From contig WGMH01000003.1 of NCBI GenBank assembly GCA_016125165.1, positions 1 to 64,000 of the forward strand: DNA of 64,000 bases, written 5' to 3'. Of the stretch, positions 24,830-34,727 are shown one piece after another. The notes beneath the pieces were generated by a model. The model was not told where the DNA came from. It did no database searches and worked only from the letters and a program-made list of their open reading frames with translations. The number at the start of each line of letters is the position of its first letter. The first letter of the stretch is position 1. The position numbers and the translations under genes are program-made. The DNA is from Alphaproteobacteria bacterium. GTDB lineage: Bacteria; Pseudomonadota; Alphaproteobacteria; Micropepsales; Micropepsaceae.

Positions 24830-25211
24830 GGGTTTTCCCCTCCAAATTTCCAAAAGAGGTCAGTTAATGACCAAAGATAACACGCTTAAAGTGTGTTTGC
24901 TTGTAAAGATATTTGCAAAATTTGGGGCCGTTATTTCGCTATGACTTTGTTTTTATTGCTATATTTATTTCTACTCTAGGTTTAGATGCCCGCTTTAAGT
25001 GTTCGCGCCTGCAAAAATTGAAGATATACTTCGTTTTCAAGGAATCAGCCACGGGCGCTGGAAGAAGTTTTGATCAAACTCTCTGTGGGACTGCACGAAT
25101 ACTCGCGACCCGAATTTCGTCTGACAGACCGAGGCGGCAGGCCCAACTTGCACCCCGCGCGATTTGCGACCATCTCTAGTCACACAGGCATTCCCCGAAA
25201 GGGCATCCCGC
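24830..25211. other. AT-rich intergenic region upstream of the collar genes
   Basis: A 382-bp stretch, clearly AT-richer than the rest of the window between about 24840 and 25060. It should hold the promoters of the collar cluster (minus) and of the DUF1178 gene (plus). Two inverted repeats lie near the collar leader: GGTCA-N5-TGACC (24858-24872) and ACAC-N7-GTGT (24880-24894). A TTTACA/TGTTAT pair on the minus strand (24902-24907 and 24877-24882) has an overlong 19-nt spacer. An 88-codon frame inside shows no gene-like features. Confidence 0.5.
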
Positions 25212-25622
25212 GTGATCGTGTACAATTTGAGGTGCGCCAAGGCGCACGAATTTGAAGGCTGGTTTCGCGATAGCGCCGCGTTCGACACGCAGGCCGCTGA
25301 AGGTAAGCTCGTTTGTCCGGTCTGCAATTCGCGCAAGGTGGCGAAGGCGCCAATGGCGCCTGCCGTATCCGGAACAAGGAAATCAGCATCGCCCGAAGAA
25401 GTGCGAAAGGCACGTCAGTTCATGACGGGTCTGCGGAAATACGTTCAGGAGAATGCGGAATATGTCGGTCCTCAATTCGCCGAGGAGGCGCGCAAGATTC
25501 ACTACGGCGAAAGCGACGAGCGCCACATCTATGGCGAGGCCACGCTGAAGGAGGCCAGAGAATTGATCGAGGAGGGCGTCGATGTCGCCCCGCTGCCGCC
25601 GGACGTAAACGAAACGAACTGA
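25212..25622 (+). CDS. DUF1178 family protein
   Basis: A 136-residue cytosolic protein opening with Met-Ile-Val-Tyr-Asn-Leu-Arg-Cys and the HEFEGWF and LVCPVCNSRKVAKA segments that define DUF1178; the paired Cys form a rubredoxin-like zinc-ribbon start. A helical C-terminus follows (EEARKIHYGESDERHIYGEAT). Function is unknown. The start is GTG 25212, chosen because it gives the family N-terminus. The gene commonly lies after the nitrilase and beside ubiG in alphaproteobacteria; here the collar triplet has been placed between nitrilase and DUF1178. Confidence 0.9.
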   Translation: MIVYNLRCAKAHEFEGWFRDSAAFDTQAAEGKLVCPVCNSRKVAKAPMAPAVSGTRKSASPEEVRKARQFMTGLRKYVQENAEYVGPQFAEEARKIHYGESDERHIYGEATLKEARELIEEGVDVAPLPPDVNETN

Positions 25623-25629
25623 ACGGCGA

Positions 25630-26364
25630 TCAGCGTCCCGCCACGATCATGTAGTTGACGTCTGTATCGCGGGCGAGCCGCCAATCCCATGCCAGCGGGT
25701 CGAACGACACGCCTTGCGTTTTCAGGACCGTGAGGCCGCATTCCTTCAACTGCGCCGCGAGATCTGCGGGGGCAATGAAGCGGTTCCAGTCATGGGTTCC
25801 GCGCGGCACCCAGTTGAGCACGTATTCGGCTCCGATCTTCGCCAGCGCCAGCGATTTGAACGTCTTGTTCAGCGTCGCCACAATCATGATTCCGCCGGGC
25901 TTCACCAGTGTCGCGCAGCTTGTCAGATAAGCGCCAAGATCGGCGACATGTTCGACCACTTCCATGTTGAGCACCACGTCGAACGTGGCGCCTTCTTCGG
26001 CCAGCGTCTCGGCGGTCACGCAGCGATAGGCGATATCCAGTCCTGACTGTTGGGCATGGGTGGCGGCAGTCTTGATGTTCTGCGCAGCCGCATCCGCACC
26101 CATGACCGCGAAGCCGAGCCGCGCCATCGGCTCGGCGAGCAATCCACCGCCGCAGCCGATATCGAGCAGCGTGAGGCCCGCGAAAGGACGCACGCGCTTC
26201 GGATCGCGGCCGAAATGTGCCGCAGCGAAATCGCGCACAAATGTCAGGCGCACCGGATTGAACTTGTGCAGCGGTGCAAACTTGCCGGTGGGGTCCCACC
26301 ATTCGGCTGCGATGGCGGCAAACTTCTGGACCTCGGCGGGATCGACGGAAGCGGTATCGGTCAT
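25630..26364 (-). CDS. ubiG: Ubiquinone biosynthesis O-methyltransferase
   Basis: A 244-residue class I SAM methyltransferase that carries out both O-methylations of ubiquinone synthesis. The N-terminal [21 protein letters not shown] run is diagnostic for UbiG, followed by motif I ([18 protein letters not shown]) and the MEVVEHV and [11 protein letters not shown] blocks. It is divergent from lysC (161-bp gap), a conserved class-wide arrangement. Confidence 0.96.
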   Translation of the reverse strand: MTDTASVDPAEVQKFAAIAAEWWDPTGKFAPLHKFNPVRLTFVRDFAAAHFGRDPKRVRPFAGLTLLDIGCGGGLLAEPMARLGFAVMGADAAAQNIKTAATHAQQSGLDIAYRCVTAETLAEEGATFDVVLNMEVVEHVADLGAYLTSCATLVKPGGIMIVATLNKTFKSLALAKIGAEYVLNWVPRGTHDWNRFIAPADLAAQLKECGLTVLKTQGVSFDPLAWDWRLARDTDVNYMIVAGR

Positions 26365-26525
26365 AGCCCCTTCCTACACCATACCGGAGCCGCTCCCTAC
26401 CACCCCGAAGCCACGCCCCGCGCCATGCCGCAGCCCCAATTGCCCGGTATGTCTTGCGTCTGGGCCGCGCCCGGCTATGTATCTGCGCACGCGGCATTCT
26501 TTCAGGAACGGCGGGGCATCGCCTC

Positions 26526-27749
26526 ATGGCCAGGATCGTGATGAAATTCGGCGGCACGTCGGTGGCCGATCTGGAGCGCATCCGTCACGTGGCGCAACTC
26601 GTCAAGGGCGAGGTCGATCGCGGCAACGAAGTGGCGGTCGTGGTGTCCGCGATGGCGGGCGAGACCAACAAACTTGTGGCCTGGACACGCGAACTTTCAC
26701 CGCTGCACGACGCGCGGGAATATGATGTGGTGGTGGCGGCGGGCGAGCAGATCACGGCTGGGCTTACCGCCGTCGCACTTTCCGCGATCGGAATCAGCGC
26801 GCGCTCGTGGCTCGGCTGGCAGGTGCCCATCCGGACTTCGGCCATGCACGGTTCCGCGCGCATCGAAGCCATTGAGCCAACCTTGATGAGCGAACGGCTG
26901 AGTCAGGGGCAGGTTGCCGTAGTGGCCGGTTTTCAGGGCATCGCGTCGGACAACCGGGTTTCCACGCTCGGGCGCGGTGGTTCCGACACCAGCGCTGTTG
27001 CCGTTGCCGCTGCCCTCAAGGCGGATCGTTGCGATATCTATACCGACGTGGATGGCGTCTACACGACGGATCCGCGCATTGTTGCCAAGGCCCGCCGTCT
27101 AGAAAAAATCTCCTACGAGGAAATGCTTGAAATGGCATCGCTGGGCGCCAAGGTCCTGCAGACCCGCTCGGTTGAGATCGCCATGGTTCACCGTGTGCCT
27201 GTTCGCGTGCTGTCCACCTTCGATCCGGACGCCGGCGGCACCCTTCTTTGCGACGAGGAAGACATCGTGGAAAAGAAACCCGTCACTGGCATTGCCTATT
27301 CGCGCGATGAGGCAAAGATCACGCTGCGCCGCATTCCCGATCGTCCCGGCATTGCCGCATCCATATTCGGTCCCTTGGCCGATGCTGGCGTGAACGTTGA
27401 CATGATCGTGCAGAACGTGTCGGAGGACGGCCGCAAGACAGACCTGACCTTTACCGTATCGCGCGGCGATCTGGCGCGCGCCATCGACGCCATCGAGAAG
27501 GCCGCGCCCGCCATCGGCTATCGCGATCTGACATCGGATTCGAACGTGGCCAAGGTGTCGATGATCGGTATTGGCATGCGCACCCACGCGGGTGTGGCCC
27601 AGACCATGTTCCGGACGCTTTCGGAGAAAGGCATCAATATTCAGGTCATCTCCACTTCCGAGATCAAGGTGAGCGTTCTCATTGCCGAAGAATATGTGGA
27701 GTTGGCGGTGCGTGCGCTACACTCGGCCTATGAGCTTGATGTGGCATAG
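26526..27749 (+). CDS. lysC: Aspartate kinase
   Basis: A 407-residue enzyme that phosphorylates aspartate, opening the pathway to lysine, threonine, methionine and diaminopimelate. The N-terminal kinase domain (KFGGTSV at residues 7-13; GRGGSDTSAVAVAAAL) is followed by two ACT domains (about 265-335 and 345-407) that bind feedback amino acids. Monofunctional type. ATG 26526 gives the standard MARIVMKFGGTS start. ptsP follows 15 bp downstream and is probably co-transcribed. Confidence 0.97.
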   Translation: MARIVMKFGGTSVADLERIRHVAQLVKGEVDRGNEVAVVVSAMAGETNKLVAWTRELSPLHDAREYDVVVAAGEQITAGLTAVALSAIGISARSWLGWQVPIRTSAMHGSARIEAIEPTLMSERLSQGQVAVVAGFQGIASDNRVSTLGRGGSDTSAVAVAAALKADRCDIYTDVDGVYTTDPRIVAKARRLEKISYEEMLEMASLGAKVLQTRSVEIAMVHRVPVRVLSTFDPDAGGTLLCDEEDIVEKKPVTGIAYSRDEAKITLRRIPDRPGIAASIFGPLADAGVNVDMIVQNVSEDGRKTDLTFTVSRGDLARAIDAIEKAAPAIGYRDLTSDSNVAKVSMIGIGMRTHAGVAQTMFRTLSEKGINIQVISTSEIKVSVLIAEEYVELAVRALHSAYELDVA

Positions 27750-27764
27750 CCCGGCGAGGCCCCC

Positions 27765-30026
27765 ATGCCGTCGGTAACCGCCGGCGGCCCCAGGCTGCTG
27801 CTCCGCCGCCTGCGTGAAATCATGGCCGAACCGTCCAGCGCGCAAACGCGTCTGGACAAGCTCGTGGTCCTCATCGCCTCCATCATGGTGGCGGAAGTCT
27901 GCTCCATCTATCTGCGCCGGGCCGGCAACGCGCTCGAATTGTTCGCCACGGAAGGCTTGAACCGCTCCGCCGTTCACAACACCCGCATGCGGCAGGGTGA
28001 GGGTCTCGTCGGCTTGGTCGCCGAAACGGCGGAGCCTGTGAACCTCAGCGATGCGCCCAGCGACCCGCGCTTTGCCTATCGCCCGGAAACCGGCGAGGAC
28101 CCCTACAAATCATTTCTCGGCGTGCCTGTGGTTCGCGGTGGGCAGGTCTATGGCGTGCTGACGGTGCAGAACCGTGCCGCGCGCCAGTATGACGAAGAAG
28201 AAGTCGAAGCGCTTCAGACCGTCGCCATGGTTCTGGCGGAGGTGGTGGCCCAGGGCGGCCTTTTCGACATCGCCGAATTGGACGAGCCGGAATTGCGCGC
28301 TGATCTTCCGCGCGCGTTTCGCGGCGATGGGCTTTCCGACGGCGTCGCTGTAGGTTTTGTCGTGCTGCACGAACCGCGCGTGAAAGTCGAACGCATGATC
28401 GCGGACGACATGGCCGCGGAACTTCAGCGGCTCGATACCGCATTGGGCGAGTTGCGCGGCGCGGTCGATGTGATGCTTGAGTCAAGCGAACTCGATCTTA
28501 CGGGCGAGAGCCGCGAGGTGATCGAGGCGTACAGCCTGTTTGCGCGCGATCAGGGCTGGCAGCTTAAACTGCGCGATGCGGTGAAATCCGGCCTCACGGC
28601 GGAGGCTGCAGTCGAGCGGGTTGCCGATGAATTGCGCCTGCGCGTCACAAAATCCGGCGACGCCTTCCTGCGCGAACGTCTGCACGATTTTGAAGATCTC
28701 GCGCGGCGTCTGCAGCGGCATCTGGGCGGAGAAACAACGCCGCAGGATTTGCCGCGCAACGCTGTTCTGGTTGCGCGCTCCATGGGCCCGGCCGAACTTC
28801 TCGACTATGGCCGCGACCGGTTGCAGGCCCTCGTTCTTGAAGATGCGGCGACGACTTCGCATGTCGCGATTGTGGCGCGCGCCATGGGCCTTCCGCTGGT
28901 GGGCAATGTCCGCGGCGTTGTCGATAACGCGCGTGGCGCCGATCAGATCGTGGTTGATGGCGAAACCGGCGACGTGCAGCTGCGTCCCATGCCCGATGTG
29001 ATTGCATCCTTTGAAGCACGGCGCTCTCTCAGGCAGCAGCGTGTGGCACAAATGGCAGCCGTCCGCGATCTGCCGGCAATCACAAAAGACGGTGTTCATA
29101 TACGCCTGATGATGAATGCGGGGCTGCTGCTCGATATTCCACAATTGCAGGAATCGGGCGCCGATGGCATCGGGCTGTTCCGCACCGAGCTGCAATTCAT
29201 GATCGGCGAGACGATGCCGCGTCTTGCCGATCAGGTCGAATTCTACCGCCGCATCATCGAGGATGTCGGTGACAAGCCCGTTGTGTTTCGCACGCTGGAT
29301 CTGGGCGGCGACAAGATTCTTCCTTATGGCCGATGGGAACGTGAGGAAAATCCGGCGCTGGGATGGCGCGCCATCCGGATCGCGCTCGATCGTCCGGCAT
29401 TGCTTCGCTACCAGATACGCGCGCTGCTCACCGCGTCCGAGGGACGGGTGCTGCGCATCCTTCTGCCCATGATTACCGATGTCGCGGAGTTCAATGCCGC
29501 GCGGGCACTTGTCGATCGCGAGCTGGAGCGCGCCCGGCTATTGCAGCTTCCTCAGCCTCGGCAGACGCTTGTGGGTGCGATGCTGGAAGTCCCGGCACTG
29601 ATGTTCATGCTGCCGCAAATCCTGCGCAGCGCCGATTTTGTCTCCATTGGCTCCAATGACCTGTTTCAGTTCGTTTTCGCGGTGGACCGGACCAACACAC
29701 GCGTTGCCAAGCGTTATGATCCTTTGAATCCGGCGGGATTGACCCTTATTCGACAGATTGTCCGGAGCGCCGCCGATGCGGGTGGCGATGTGTCGCTTTG
29801 TGGTGAGATGGCCGGCAAGCCGCTGGAGGCTATGGCCTTGATCGGATTGGGGCTGCGTACCCTGTCCATGCAACCTGCCAACATCGGCCCCGTGAAAACC
29901 ATGATCCGCAGTGTAGATACCCGCGAACTCAGCGAATTCCTCGAAAAACTGTGCGGCCGGACCGATCACAGCCTGCGCACGAGGCTCACCGCCTATGCCG
30001 CCGAGCGCGGGATTGCAGTTAAGTAA
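27765..30026 (+). CDS. ptsP: PEP-protein phosphotransferase EI-Ntr (GAF domain)
   Basis: A 753-residue first component of the nitrogen-related PTS, passing phosphate from PEP to NPr and EIIA-Ntr. Order of domains: GAF (about 20-165), PEP-utiliser N-terminal domain (about 185-310), phosphohistidine swivel with TTSHVAIVARAMGLPLVG, and the PEP-binding TIM barrel (about 425-715), with FRTELQFM, LDLGGDK and catalytic DVSLCGEMAGKP. In this class EI-Ntr responds to glutamine through GAF and influences potassium and PHB metabolism, which fits the phaZ gene in this window. Confidence 0.96.
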   Translation: MPSVTAGGPRLLLRRLREIMAEPSSAQTRLDKLVVLIASIMVAEVCSIYLRRAGNALELFATEGLNRSAVHNTRMRQGEGLVGLVAETAEPVNLSDAPSDPRFAYRPETGEDPYKSFLGVPVVRGGQVYGVLTVQNRAARQYDEEEVEALQTVAMVLAEVVAQGGLFDIAELDEPELRADLPRAFRGDGLSDGVAVGFVVLHEPRVKVERMIADDMAAELQRLDTALGELRGAVDVMLESSELDLTGESREVIEAYSLFARDQGWQLKLRDAVKSGLTAEAAVERVADELRLRVTKSGDAFLRERLHDFEDLARRLQRHLGGETTPQDLPRNAVLVARSMGPAELLDYGRDRLQALVLEDAATTSHVAIVARAMGLPLVGNVRGVVDNARGADQIVVDGETGDVQLRPMPDVIASFEARRSLRQQRVAQMAAVRDLPAITKDGVHIRLMMNAGLLLDIPQLQESGADGIGLFRTELQFMIGETMPRLADQVEFYRRIIEDVGDKPVVFRTLDLGGDKILPYGRWEREENPALGWRAIRIALDRPALLRYQIRALLTASEGRVLRILLPMITDVAEFNAARALVDRELERARLLQLPQPRQTLVGAMLEVPALMFMLPQILRSADFVSIGSNDLFQFVFAVDRTNTRVAKRYDPLNPAGLTLIRQIVRSAADAGGDVSLCGEMAGKPLEAMALIGLGLRTLSMQPANIGPVKTMIRSVDTRELSEFLEKLCGRTDHSLRTRLTAYAAERGIAVK

Positions 30027-30070
30027 TCTGCGCTCTCGCAGGCTACATAGGATGGAACTCGGATTGAGCC

Positions 30071-30088
30071 ATTCACACGGATGTGAAT
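30071..30088. promoter_or_regulatory. 18-bp palindrome upstream of the two-Cys protein cluster
   Basis: ATTCACA-CGGA-TGTGAAT has 7-bp perfect arms around CGGA, and lies 45 bp after ptsP and about 105 bp before the first small exported gene. The AT-rich arms and lack of a T-run make an operator likelier than a terminator. The core CACACGGATGTG recurs at 45813-45824. Confidence 0.45.
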
Positions 30089-30192
30089 AGTCACAAACGG
30101 AAAAAGACCTGCCCCATTTGCTGCTTTGGCTTGCAATTTCAACAATTAGAATTGAACGTGTCACTCGGTTCGATTTTCAGAGGAGTACAAAG

Positions 30193-30462
30193 GTGCGAAA
30201 AATTTCCATTACTGCGGTGGGGGCGGCACTTTTGCTTTTCTCGGTTCAGTCTCTGTCAGCAGAGGAAACGAGCAGCTCAACCGTAAGCGCTGATCTTGAT
30301 AAGATTGTTTGCAAGACGATGGCGCCGCCGACGGGGACGCGTCTTGGCGGTCGTCGCCTTTGTCAGACCCAGCGCGAATGGGATGCGATGCATGAGAATA
30401 CGAAACAGGATCTGATGAAGAACCAGATGCAGGGTATTCAGCAAAGCCCGCCTGGTGGTTAA
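30193..30462 (+). CDS. Small exported two-Cys protein, copy 1 of 3
   Basis: An 89-residue protein with a signal peptide (about 1-23, ending Leu-Ser-Ala). The mature part holds LDKIVCKTMAPPTGTRLGG followed by RRLCQTQREWDAMHE: two Cys about 20 residues apart around a Thr-Gly-Thr-Arg turn. A Gln/Met-rich helix ends the protein. The same core occurs in the next two genes. Similar small (I/V)C...TG(T/S)R...CxT..(E/Q)W proteins occur in alphaproteobacteria without known function. GTG 30193 has AGAGGAG seven bases upstream. Confidence 0.75.
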   Translation: MRKISITAVGAALLLFSVQSLSAEETSSSTVSADLDKIVCKTMAPPTGTRLGGRRLCQTQREWDAMHENTKQDLMKNQMQGIQQSPPGG

Positions 30463-30772
30463 TTTGCGTAGGACGTGGGTGCCTCCGCGTGCGGCGCTCT
30501 GTCTCGGAGTAGCCGTTCTTGCATTGAGCGTGCATCCTGGCACCGCGCAGACGAATAATACTTCGCCAGCGGCGCCGCGGCAGGTTACTGGCACAATCAC
30601 GGGCCCCGATCAGATAGTTTGCCGGGCGGGTGAACCGCCGACGGGCTCTCGCATTGCGGGCCCGGTACGCTGTCTGACACAACGCCAATGGGACGAGGTT
30701 CGTCGTCACGCGCGTGACAGCCTGTCCGAGCAGCAAATCAGAAGTCTGACATCTCCGATTCAGGGGCCATAG
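30455..30772 (+). CDS. Small exported two-Cys protein, copy 2 of 3
   Basis: A 105-residue paralogue whose GTG start overlaps the end of copy 1 by 8 bp, implying coupling. GTG 30479 or TTG 30464 are alternative starts. A hydrophobic signal segment covers about 12-31 (ending Gly-Thr-Ala-Gln), then GPDQIVCRAGEPPTGSRIAG and VRCLTQRQWDEVRRH. It has the longest linker before the motif and the least conserved second half (Pro-Val instead of Arg-Arg before Cys). Confidence 0.7.
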   Translation: MVNLRRTWVPPRAALCLGVAVLALSVHPGTAQTNNTSPAAPRQVTGTITGPDQIVCRAGEPPTGSRIAGPVRCLTQRQWDEVRRHARDSLSEQQIRSLTSPIQGP

Positions 30773-30774
30773 GG

Positions 30775-30811
30775 TCTCGTCAAACTTTCATGATTGCCGT
30801 TTGAAACGAGA
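30775..30811 (+). terminator. Bulged hairpin after copy 2
   Basis: TCTCGT-CAAAC (30775-30785) pairs with GTTTG-AA-ACGAGA (30799-30811), leaving a 2-nt bulge and a 13-nt loop. It starts two bases past the stop and is followed by TTGCCGTTGT, so it is a possible terminator of the first two small genes. Confidence 0.5.
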
Positions 30812-31054
30812 TTGCCGTTGTATGCCTACTAATCGACGACAATGACTGGACCGGAGAAATTGAGAGTGCGTTTTGAACTGCAACCGTGATTTGGTGTCAG
30901 GTTGATGATTGAATTATCCAAATGTGTACCCATTGGTCCGGAACGAATATTCTGGATTGGTTTTGTCAAGACAAGAGACGCTGCCCGGCAGTCAGTTTGA
31001 TCTGGATCACACTGATTGCGACCTATCCGGTCCAATTGCTGGGAGACCAATCGC

Positions 31055-31345
31055 GTGCGCCAAACGGTCGTTTCAATTATCGGATTATTGGTAATCCTTG
31101 CTGGCAGCCTGCCGGTCTTTGCGGCGGAAGACACACCCGGGGTCCTTGCTGCTGAAAAAGCGGCCACGGTGAATGACCCAAACAAGATCGTGTGCCGTCA
31201 ACTGGAGCCTGCTACCGGAACGCGTATCGGAACCCGCCGGGTGTGCAAGACACAGCGCGAATGGGATCAGGATCATCAGCGCGCCGCCGACGATCTGTCG
31301 AATGCCCAGATTGATCGCAGCGCGCCCACCGGCTCGGGTGGCTGA
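31055..31345 (+). CDS. Small exported two-Cys protein, copy 3 of 3
   Basis: A 96-residue paralogue with a signal peptide (about 1-23, ending Val-Phe-Ala). The core reads DPNKIVCRQLEPATGTRIGT then RRVCKTQREWDQDHQ, closest to copy 1. GTG 31055 is preceded by GGGAG at 31041-31045. It is separated from copy 2 by 282 bp that hold no convincing gene, so it probably has its own promoter. It lies 97 bp before the rodZ-like gene. Confidence 0.75.
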   Translation: MRQTVVSIIGLLVILAGSLPVFAAEDTPGVLAAEKAATVNDPNKIVCRQLEPATGTRIGTRRVCKTQREWDQDHQRAADDLSNAQIDRSAPTGSGG

Positions 31346-31442
31346 GGGGCGGGTGGCAGCCGGGCACCGGCAACCCTGAATCGGAACAAATTCTCCGGCA
31401 TATTGAGACCGGCCGTACTGGATCAGCGCGGCCTGTGTCTGT

Positions 31443-32492
31443 ATGTCTAGCCCGATGACCAACGTCACCCAAATATCGCTGGATGAGACCGGAGGCCTGA
31501 ATCGCCGCCGGATTCATTTGCGCGAAATCTCCGATGAGGCGGATGCCCCGCTGGAAACCGTGGGGCAGGACCTGCGGGCCGCGCGCCTGCGCCGGGGAGA
31601 CGATTTGGCCACGGTCTCCAAGGCTTTGAAAATCCGGAAGGATCACCTTGAGGCCCTGGAGGAGGATCGCTTTGACTCCTTGCCGGGGCGCACCTACGCG
31701 GTCGGATTCATCCGCTCCTATTCAGAATATCTGGGCCTCGACCCTGTTCAGTGCGTGTCCCGCTTCAAGGCCGAGGTGGAAGGACGCAGTGCCGAGCCCG
31801 CACAGCCGGTGTTCTCCGAGCCCCCAGAGGAAAGCCGTCTGCCGCAGGGCTGGATCATCATGGCGGTGGTGGTGCTGGCCTTCATCATTTACGGGGCGTT
31901 TTACCTCCTGAACTCCGCGGATTCCCTGCTGGACAAGCCCGTGGATCCGGTGCCGAGCCGTATCGCCGCCAACGTACCCAAGCCCGAACCTGCGCCGCCG
32001 CCGGTGAATGCCGCCAACCAGGCCGGCCCGCCTGCGCAGGGCATCACCATCGGCAATGACGGCATCTTCGGTGACAGCCCTGGTCAGCTCGCGACCGACC
32101 CCGGCGCAAGCGCCACGCCCGCCGACGGACAGGCCCCGAACCAGCAGGTCGCTTCGGCCGCACCGGAAGAACCCGCCATTCCGCAAGGCACGGTCTATGG
32201 CAAGCTGAACAGGAATTCGCGCCTTACATTGCGCGCGGTGCAGCCCACGCACATTCTGGTCGAAGGCCGCGACGGCACGATTTACATCAACCGCACCCTT
32301 CAGGCAGGCGATACGTATCTTGTTCCCGATATGGTGGGCCTTGAACTCACCACACCCAACGCCGGCGCGGTGGAACTGATCATGGACGGGCAGGCGATGG
32401 GCCATGCAGGCCTTCCGCGCCAGATCATGGAGTCCCTGTCGCTCGATCCGCAGGATGTCGTGGACCGCTACAATCGCGGCCGGGCAGGCTGA
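31443..32492 (+). CDS. RodZ-like protein (HTH, single TM, DUF4115)
   Basis: A 349-residue membrane protein with a cytoplasmic helix-turn-helix of the HTH_25 type (about 38-105: [22 protein letters not shown]-like), one transmembrane helix (about 138-157), a Pro/Ala-rich periplasmic linker and a C-terminal DUF4115 beta domain (about 255-330). This is the layout of RodZ, which links MreB to the cell-wall elongation machine. The gene ends one base before ispG, a common arrangement, so they are an operon. The length of 349 is normal for RodZ-like proteins. Confidence 0.87.
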   Translation: MSSPMTNVTQISLDETGGLNRRRIHLREISDEADAPLETVGQDLRAARLRRGDDLATVSKALKIRKDHLEALEEDRFDSLPGRTYAVGFIRSYSEYLGLDPVQCVSRFKAEVEGRSAEPAQPVFSEPPEESRLPQGWIIMAVVVLAFIIYGAFYLLNSADSLLDKPVDPVPSRIAANVPKPEPAPPPVNAANQAGPPAQGITIGNDGIFGDSPGQLATDPGASATPADGQAPNQQVASAAPEEPAIPQGTVYGKLNRNSRLTLRAVQPTHILVEGRDGTIYINRTLQAGDTYLVPDMVGLELTTPNAGAVELIMDGQAMGHAGLPRQIMESLSLDPQDVVDRYNRGRAG

Positions 32493-32493
32493 C

Positions 32494-33624
32494 GTGAGCG
32501 TTCGCGCCTATCGCGACATCGTCCGGCGCAAATCGCGCAAAATTCGCGTCGGCAAGGTGGAAGTCGGTGGTGATGCACCGATCACCGTGCAGAGCATGAC
32601 GAACACGGTCACCGCAGATGCACGCGCCACGATTGATCAGGTTCGCGCGCTGGAGGTGGCCGGCGCGGATATCGTTCGCGTGTCATGCCCCGATGAGGAT
32701 TCCACGAAGGCGCTTAAGGCAATCGTGAAGGCAGCGCAGGTTCCGATCGTTGCCGACATTCATTTTCACTACAAACGCGCTATCGAAGCCGCGGAAGCCG
32801 GGGCGGCCTGTCTGCGCATCAATCCCGGCAATATCGGCAATGCCGCGCGCGTGAAGGAAGTGGTGCAGGCTGCAAAGGACCACGGTGTTTCCATGCGCAT
32901 CGGCGTCAACGCCGGATCGCTGGAACGCGAGCTGCTTGAACAGTATGGCGAGCCCTGTCCCGAAGCGATGGTGGACAGTGCGCTGCGCCACGCCCGCATT
33001 CTGGAAGACAACGGCTTCACCGAATTCAAGATCAGCGTGAAAGCATCGGATGTCTTCCTGGCGGTCGCTGCCTATCAAGGGCTTGCGGAAGCCTGTGATT
33101 ACCCGCTGCACCTCGGCATCACCGAAGCCGGTGGCCTGATGAGCGGCACGGTCAAGTCGTCTATCGGCATGGGCATGCTGCTGTGGAGCGGCATCGGAGA
33201 TACCATCCGCGTATCGCTCTCTGCCGATCCGGTGGAGGAAATCCGTGCAGGATTCGACATCCTGAAATCGCTGAACCTGCGCCATCGCGGCGTGAACATC
33301 GTCTCGTGCCCGTCCTGCGCGCGGCAGGGCTTCAACGTGATCGAGACGGTGTCGCTGCTGGAAGAAAAGCTGAAGCACATCTCCACGCCCATGACGCTCT
33401 CTATCATCGGTTGCGTCGTGAACGGTCCGGGCGAGGCGCGCGAGACCGACATGGGGTTCACCGGTGGCGGCGCGGGTGCCGGCGCGGGCATGATTTATCT
33501 GAACGGCAAGCCCGCCTATAAGCTCGAAAACGCCAGGCTCATCGACCACGTGGTCGAGCTTTGCGAGAAGAAAGCCGCCGAAATCGAAGCCGCGCGCGGC
33601 AAATCCCTCGAACCAGCGCTCTAG
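32494..33624 (+). CDS. ispG: 4-hydroxy-3-methylbut-2-enyl-diphosphate synthase
   Basis: A 376-residue [4Fe-4S] enzyme that converts MEcPP to HMBPP in the MEP isoprenoid pathway. The cluster ligands are Cys272, Cys275 and Cys307, with Glu314 as the fourth ligand ([15 protein letters not shown]). The N-terminal TIM barrel opens with VQSMTNT. GTG 32494 is one base after the rodZ-like stop and gives the usual start. The bifunctional ispDF of the same pathway is at 57225-58376. Confidence 0.96.
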   Translation: MSVRAYRDIVRRKSRKIRVGKVEVGGDAPITVQSMTNTVTADARATIDQVRALEVAGADIVRVSCPDEDSTKALKAIVKAAQVPIVADIHFHYKRAIEAAEAGAACLRINPGNIGNAARVKEVVQAAKDHGVSMRIGVNAGSLERELLEQYGEPCPEAMVDSALRHARILEDNGFTEFKISVKASDVFLAVAAYQGLAEACDYPLHLGITEAGGLMSGTVKSSIGMGMLLWSGIGDTIRVSLSADPVEEIRAGFDILKSLNLRHRGVNIVSCPSCARQGFNVIETVSLLEEKLKHISTPMTLSIIGCVVNGPGEARETDMGFTGGGAGAGAGMIYLNGKPAYKLENARLIDHVVELCEKKAAEIEAARGKSLEPAL

Positions 33625-33641
33625 CGTTATAGTCGGCAATC

Positions 33642-34727
33642 ATGATTCCCGAAGCCAAACTCATGCGGCTTGTGGACCGCCATGCTGCGGTGGAAGCCGA
33701 GCTATCTTCCGGCGCGGGCGGGGCCGCGTTTGCCAAACTGTCCAAGGAACATGCCGAGCTTGCGCCGGTGGTTGCCGCAGTGGAGGCCTATCGCAAAGTG
33801 CTTCGCCAGCTTGAAGATGCGGAGGCGCTGATCAGCGATCCGAAATCAGACTCCGAGATGCGCGCGCTCGCCGAAGAAGAGCGCGCGGAGCTGAAGGAAC
33901 AGTTCGAACGCCTTGAACATGATCTGCGCATCCAGCTTCTCCCCAAGGATGCTGCGGACGATTCCTCTGCCATTGTCGAAATCCGTCCCGGCACGGGCGG
34001 GGACGAAGCTGCGTTGTTCGCGGCCGATCTGCTCAACATGTATCAGCGCTATGCCCAGCTACAGGGCTGGAAAACGGAACTGATGTCGCTCACCGAGAGC
34101 GAACTGGGCGGCATCAAGGATGCGGTGCTGGAGGTGGAGGGCAGGGGCGCCTACGCCAAGCTGAAATTCGAAAGCGGCGCGCATCGGGTGCAGCGCGTAC
34201 CGGTTACAGAAGCTTCTGGTCGAATCCACACATCGGCGGCGACTGTTGCCGTCTTGCCGGAAGCTGAAGACGTGGACGTGCATATTGACGAAAAGGATTT
34301 GCGCGTCGATGTGTTCCGTGCTTCGGGGGCGGGCGGTCAGCATGTGAACAAGACTGAAAGCGCCGTTCGCATCACGCATATACCGACTGGCATTGCCGTG
34401 GCGCAGCAGACCGAGAAGTCGCAGCACAAGAACAAGGCCCAGGCCATGAAGCTGCTGAAGGCCAAGCTGTTCGAGATGGAGCGCGAACGCGTGGAGAGTG
34501 CGCGCGCGGGCACCCGCAAGAGCCTTGTTGGTTCTGGTGACCGATCAGAGCGTATCAGGACCTACAATTTCCCGCAGGGCCGCGTCACCGATCACCGCAT
34601 CAACCTCACGCTTTACAAGCTCGATCGCATCGTGTCCGGCGAAGATCTGGGAGAGTTGATCGACGCGTTGGTGGCCGAAGATCAGGCCAGCAAACTGGCT
34701 GCTCTGGAAGCCGAAGGCGCGGCATGA
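33642..34727 (+). CDS. prfA: Peptide chain release factor 1
   Basis: A 361-residue class I release factor for UAA and UAG. The catalytic GGQ lies at 231-233 ([19 protein letters not shown]), and the codon-recognition PxT-type segment is in the preceding domain (ACTAS-like: [17 protein letters not shown]). It overlaps prmC by 4 bp, pairing the factor with the enzyme that methylates its GGQ glutamine. Confidence 0.97.
   Translation: MIPEAKLMRLVDRHAAVEAELSSGAGGAAFAKLSKEHAELAPVVAAVEAYRKVLRQLEDAEALISDPKSDSEMRALAEEERAELKEQFERLEHDLRIQLLPKDAADDSSAIVEIRPGTGGDEAALFAADLLNMYQRYAQLQGWKTELMSLTESELGGIKDAVLEVEGRGAYAKLKFESGAHRVQRVPVTEASGRIHTSAATVAVLPEAEDVDVHIDEKDLRVDVFRASGAGGQHVNKTESAVRITHIPTGIAVAQQTEKSQHKNKAQAMKLLKAKLFEMERERVESARAGTRKSLVGSGDRSERIRTYNFPQGRVTDHRINLTLYKLDRIVSGEDLGELIDALVAEDQASKLAALEAEGAA

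Noticed and set aside
24913-25179. An 88-codon frame in the AT-rich region
   Set aside because: Hydrophobic start looks gene-like at first, but the second half is a random-looking Arg/Ala run and there is no site or family match.
30829-31185. A 118-codon minus-strand frame in the gap between two-Cys copies 2 and 3
   Set aside because: It overlaps copy 3, lacks a clear ribosome site and resembles no family. It is the best candidate for an extra gene in that gap, but the evidence is too thin.
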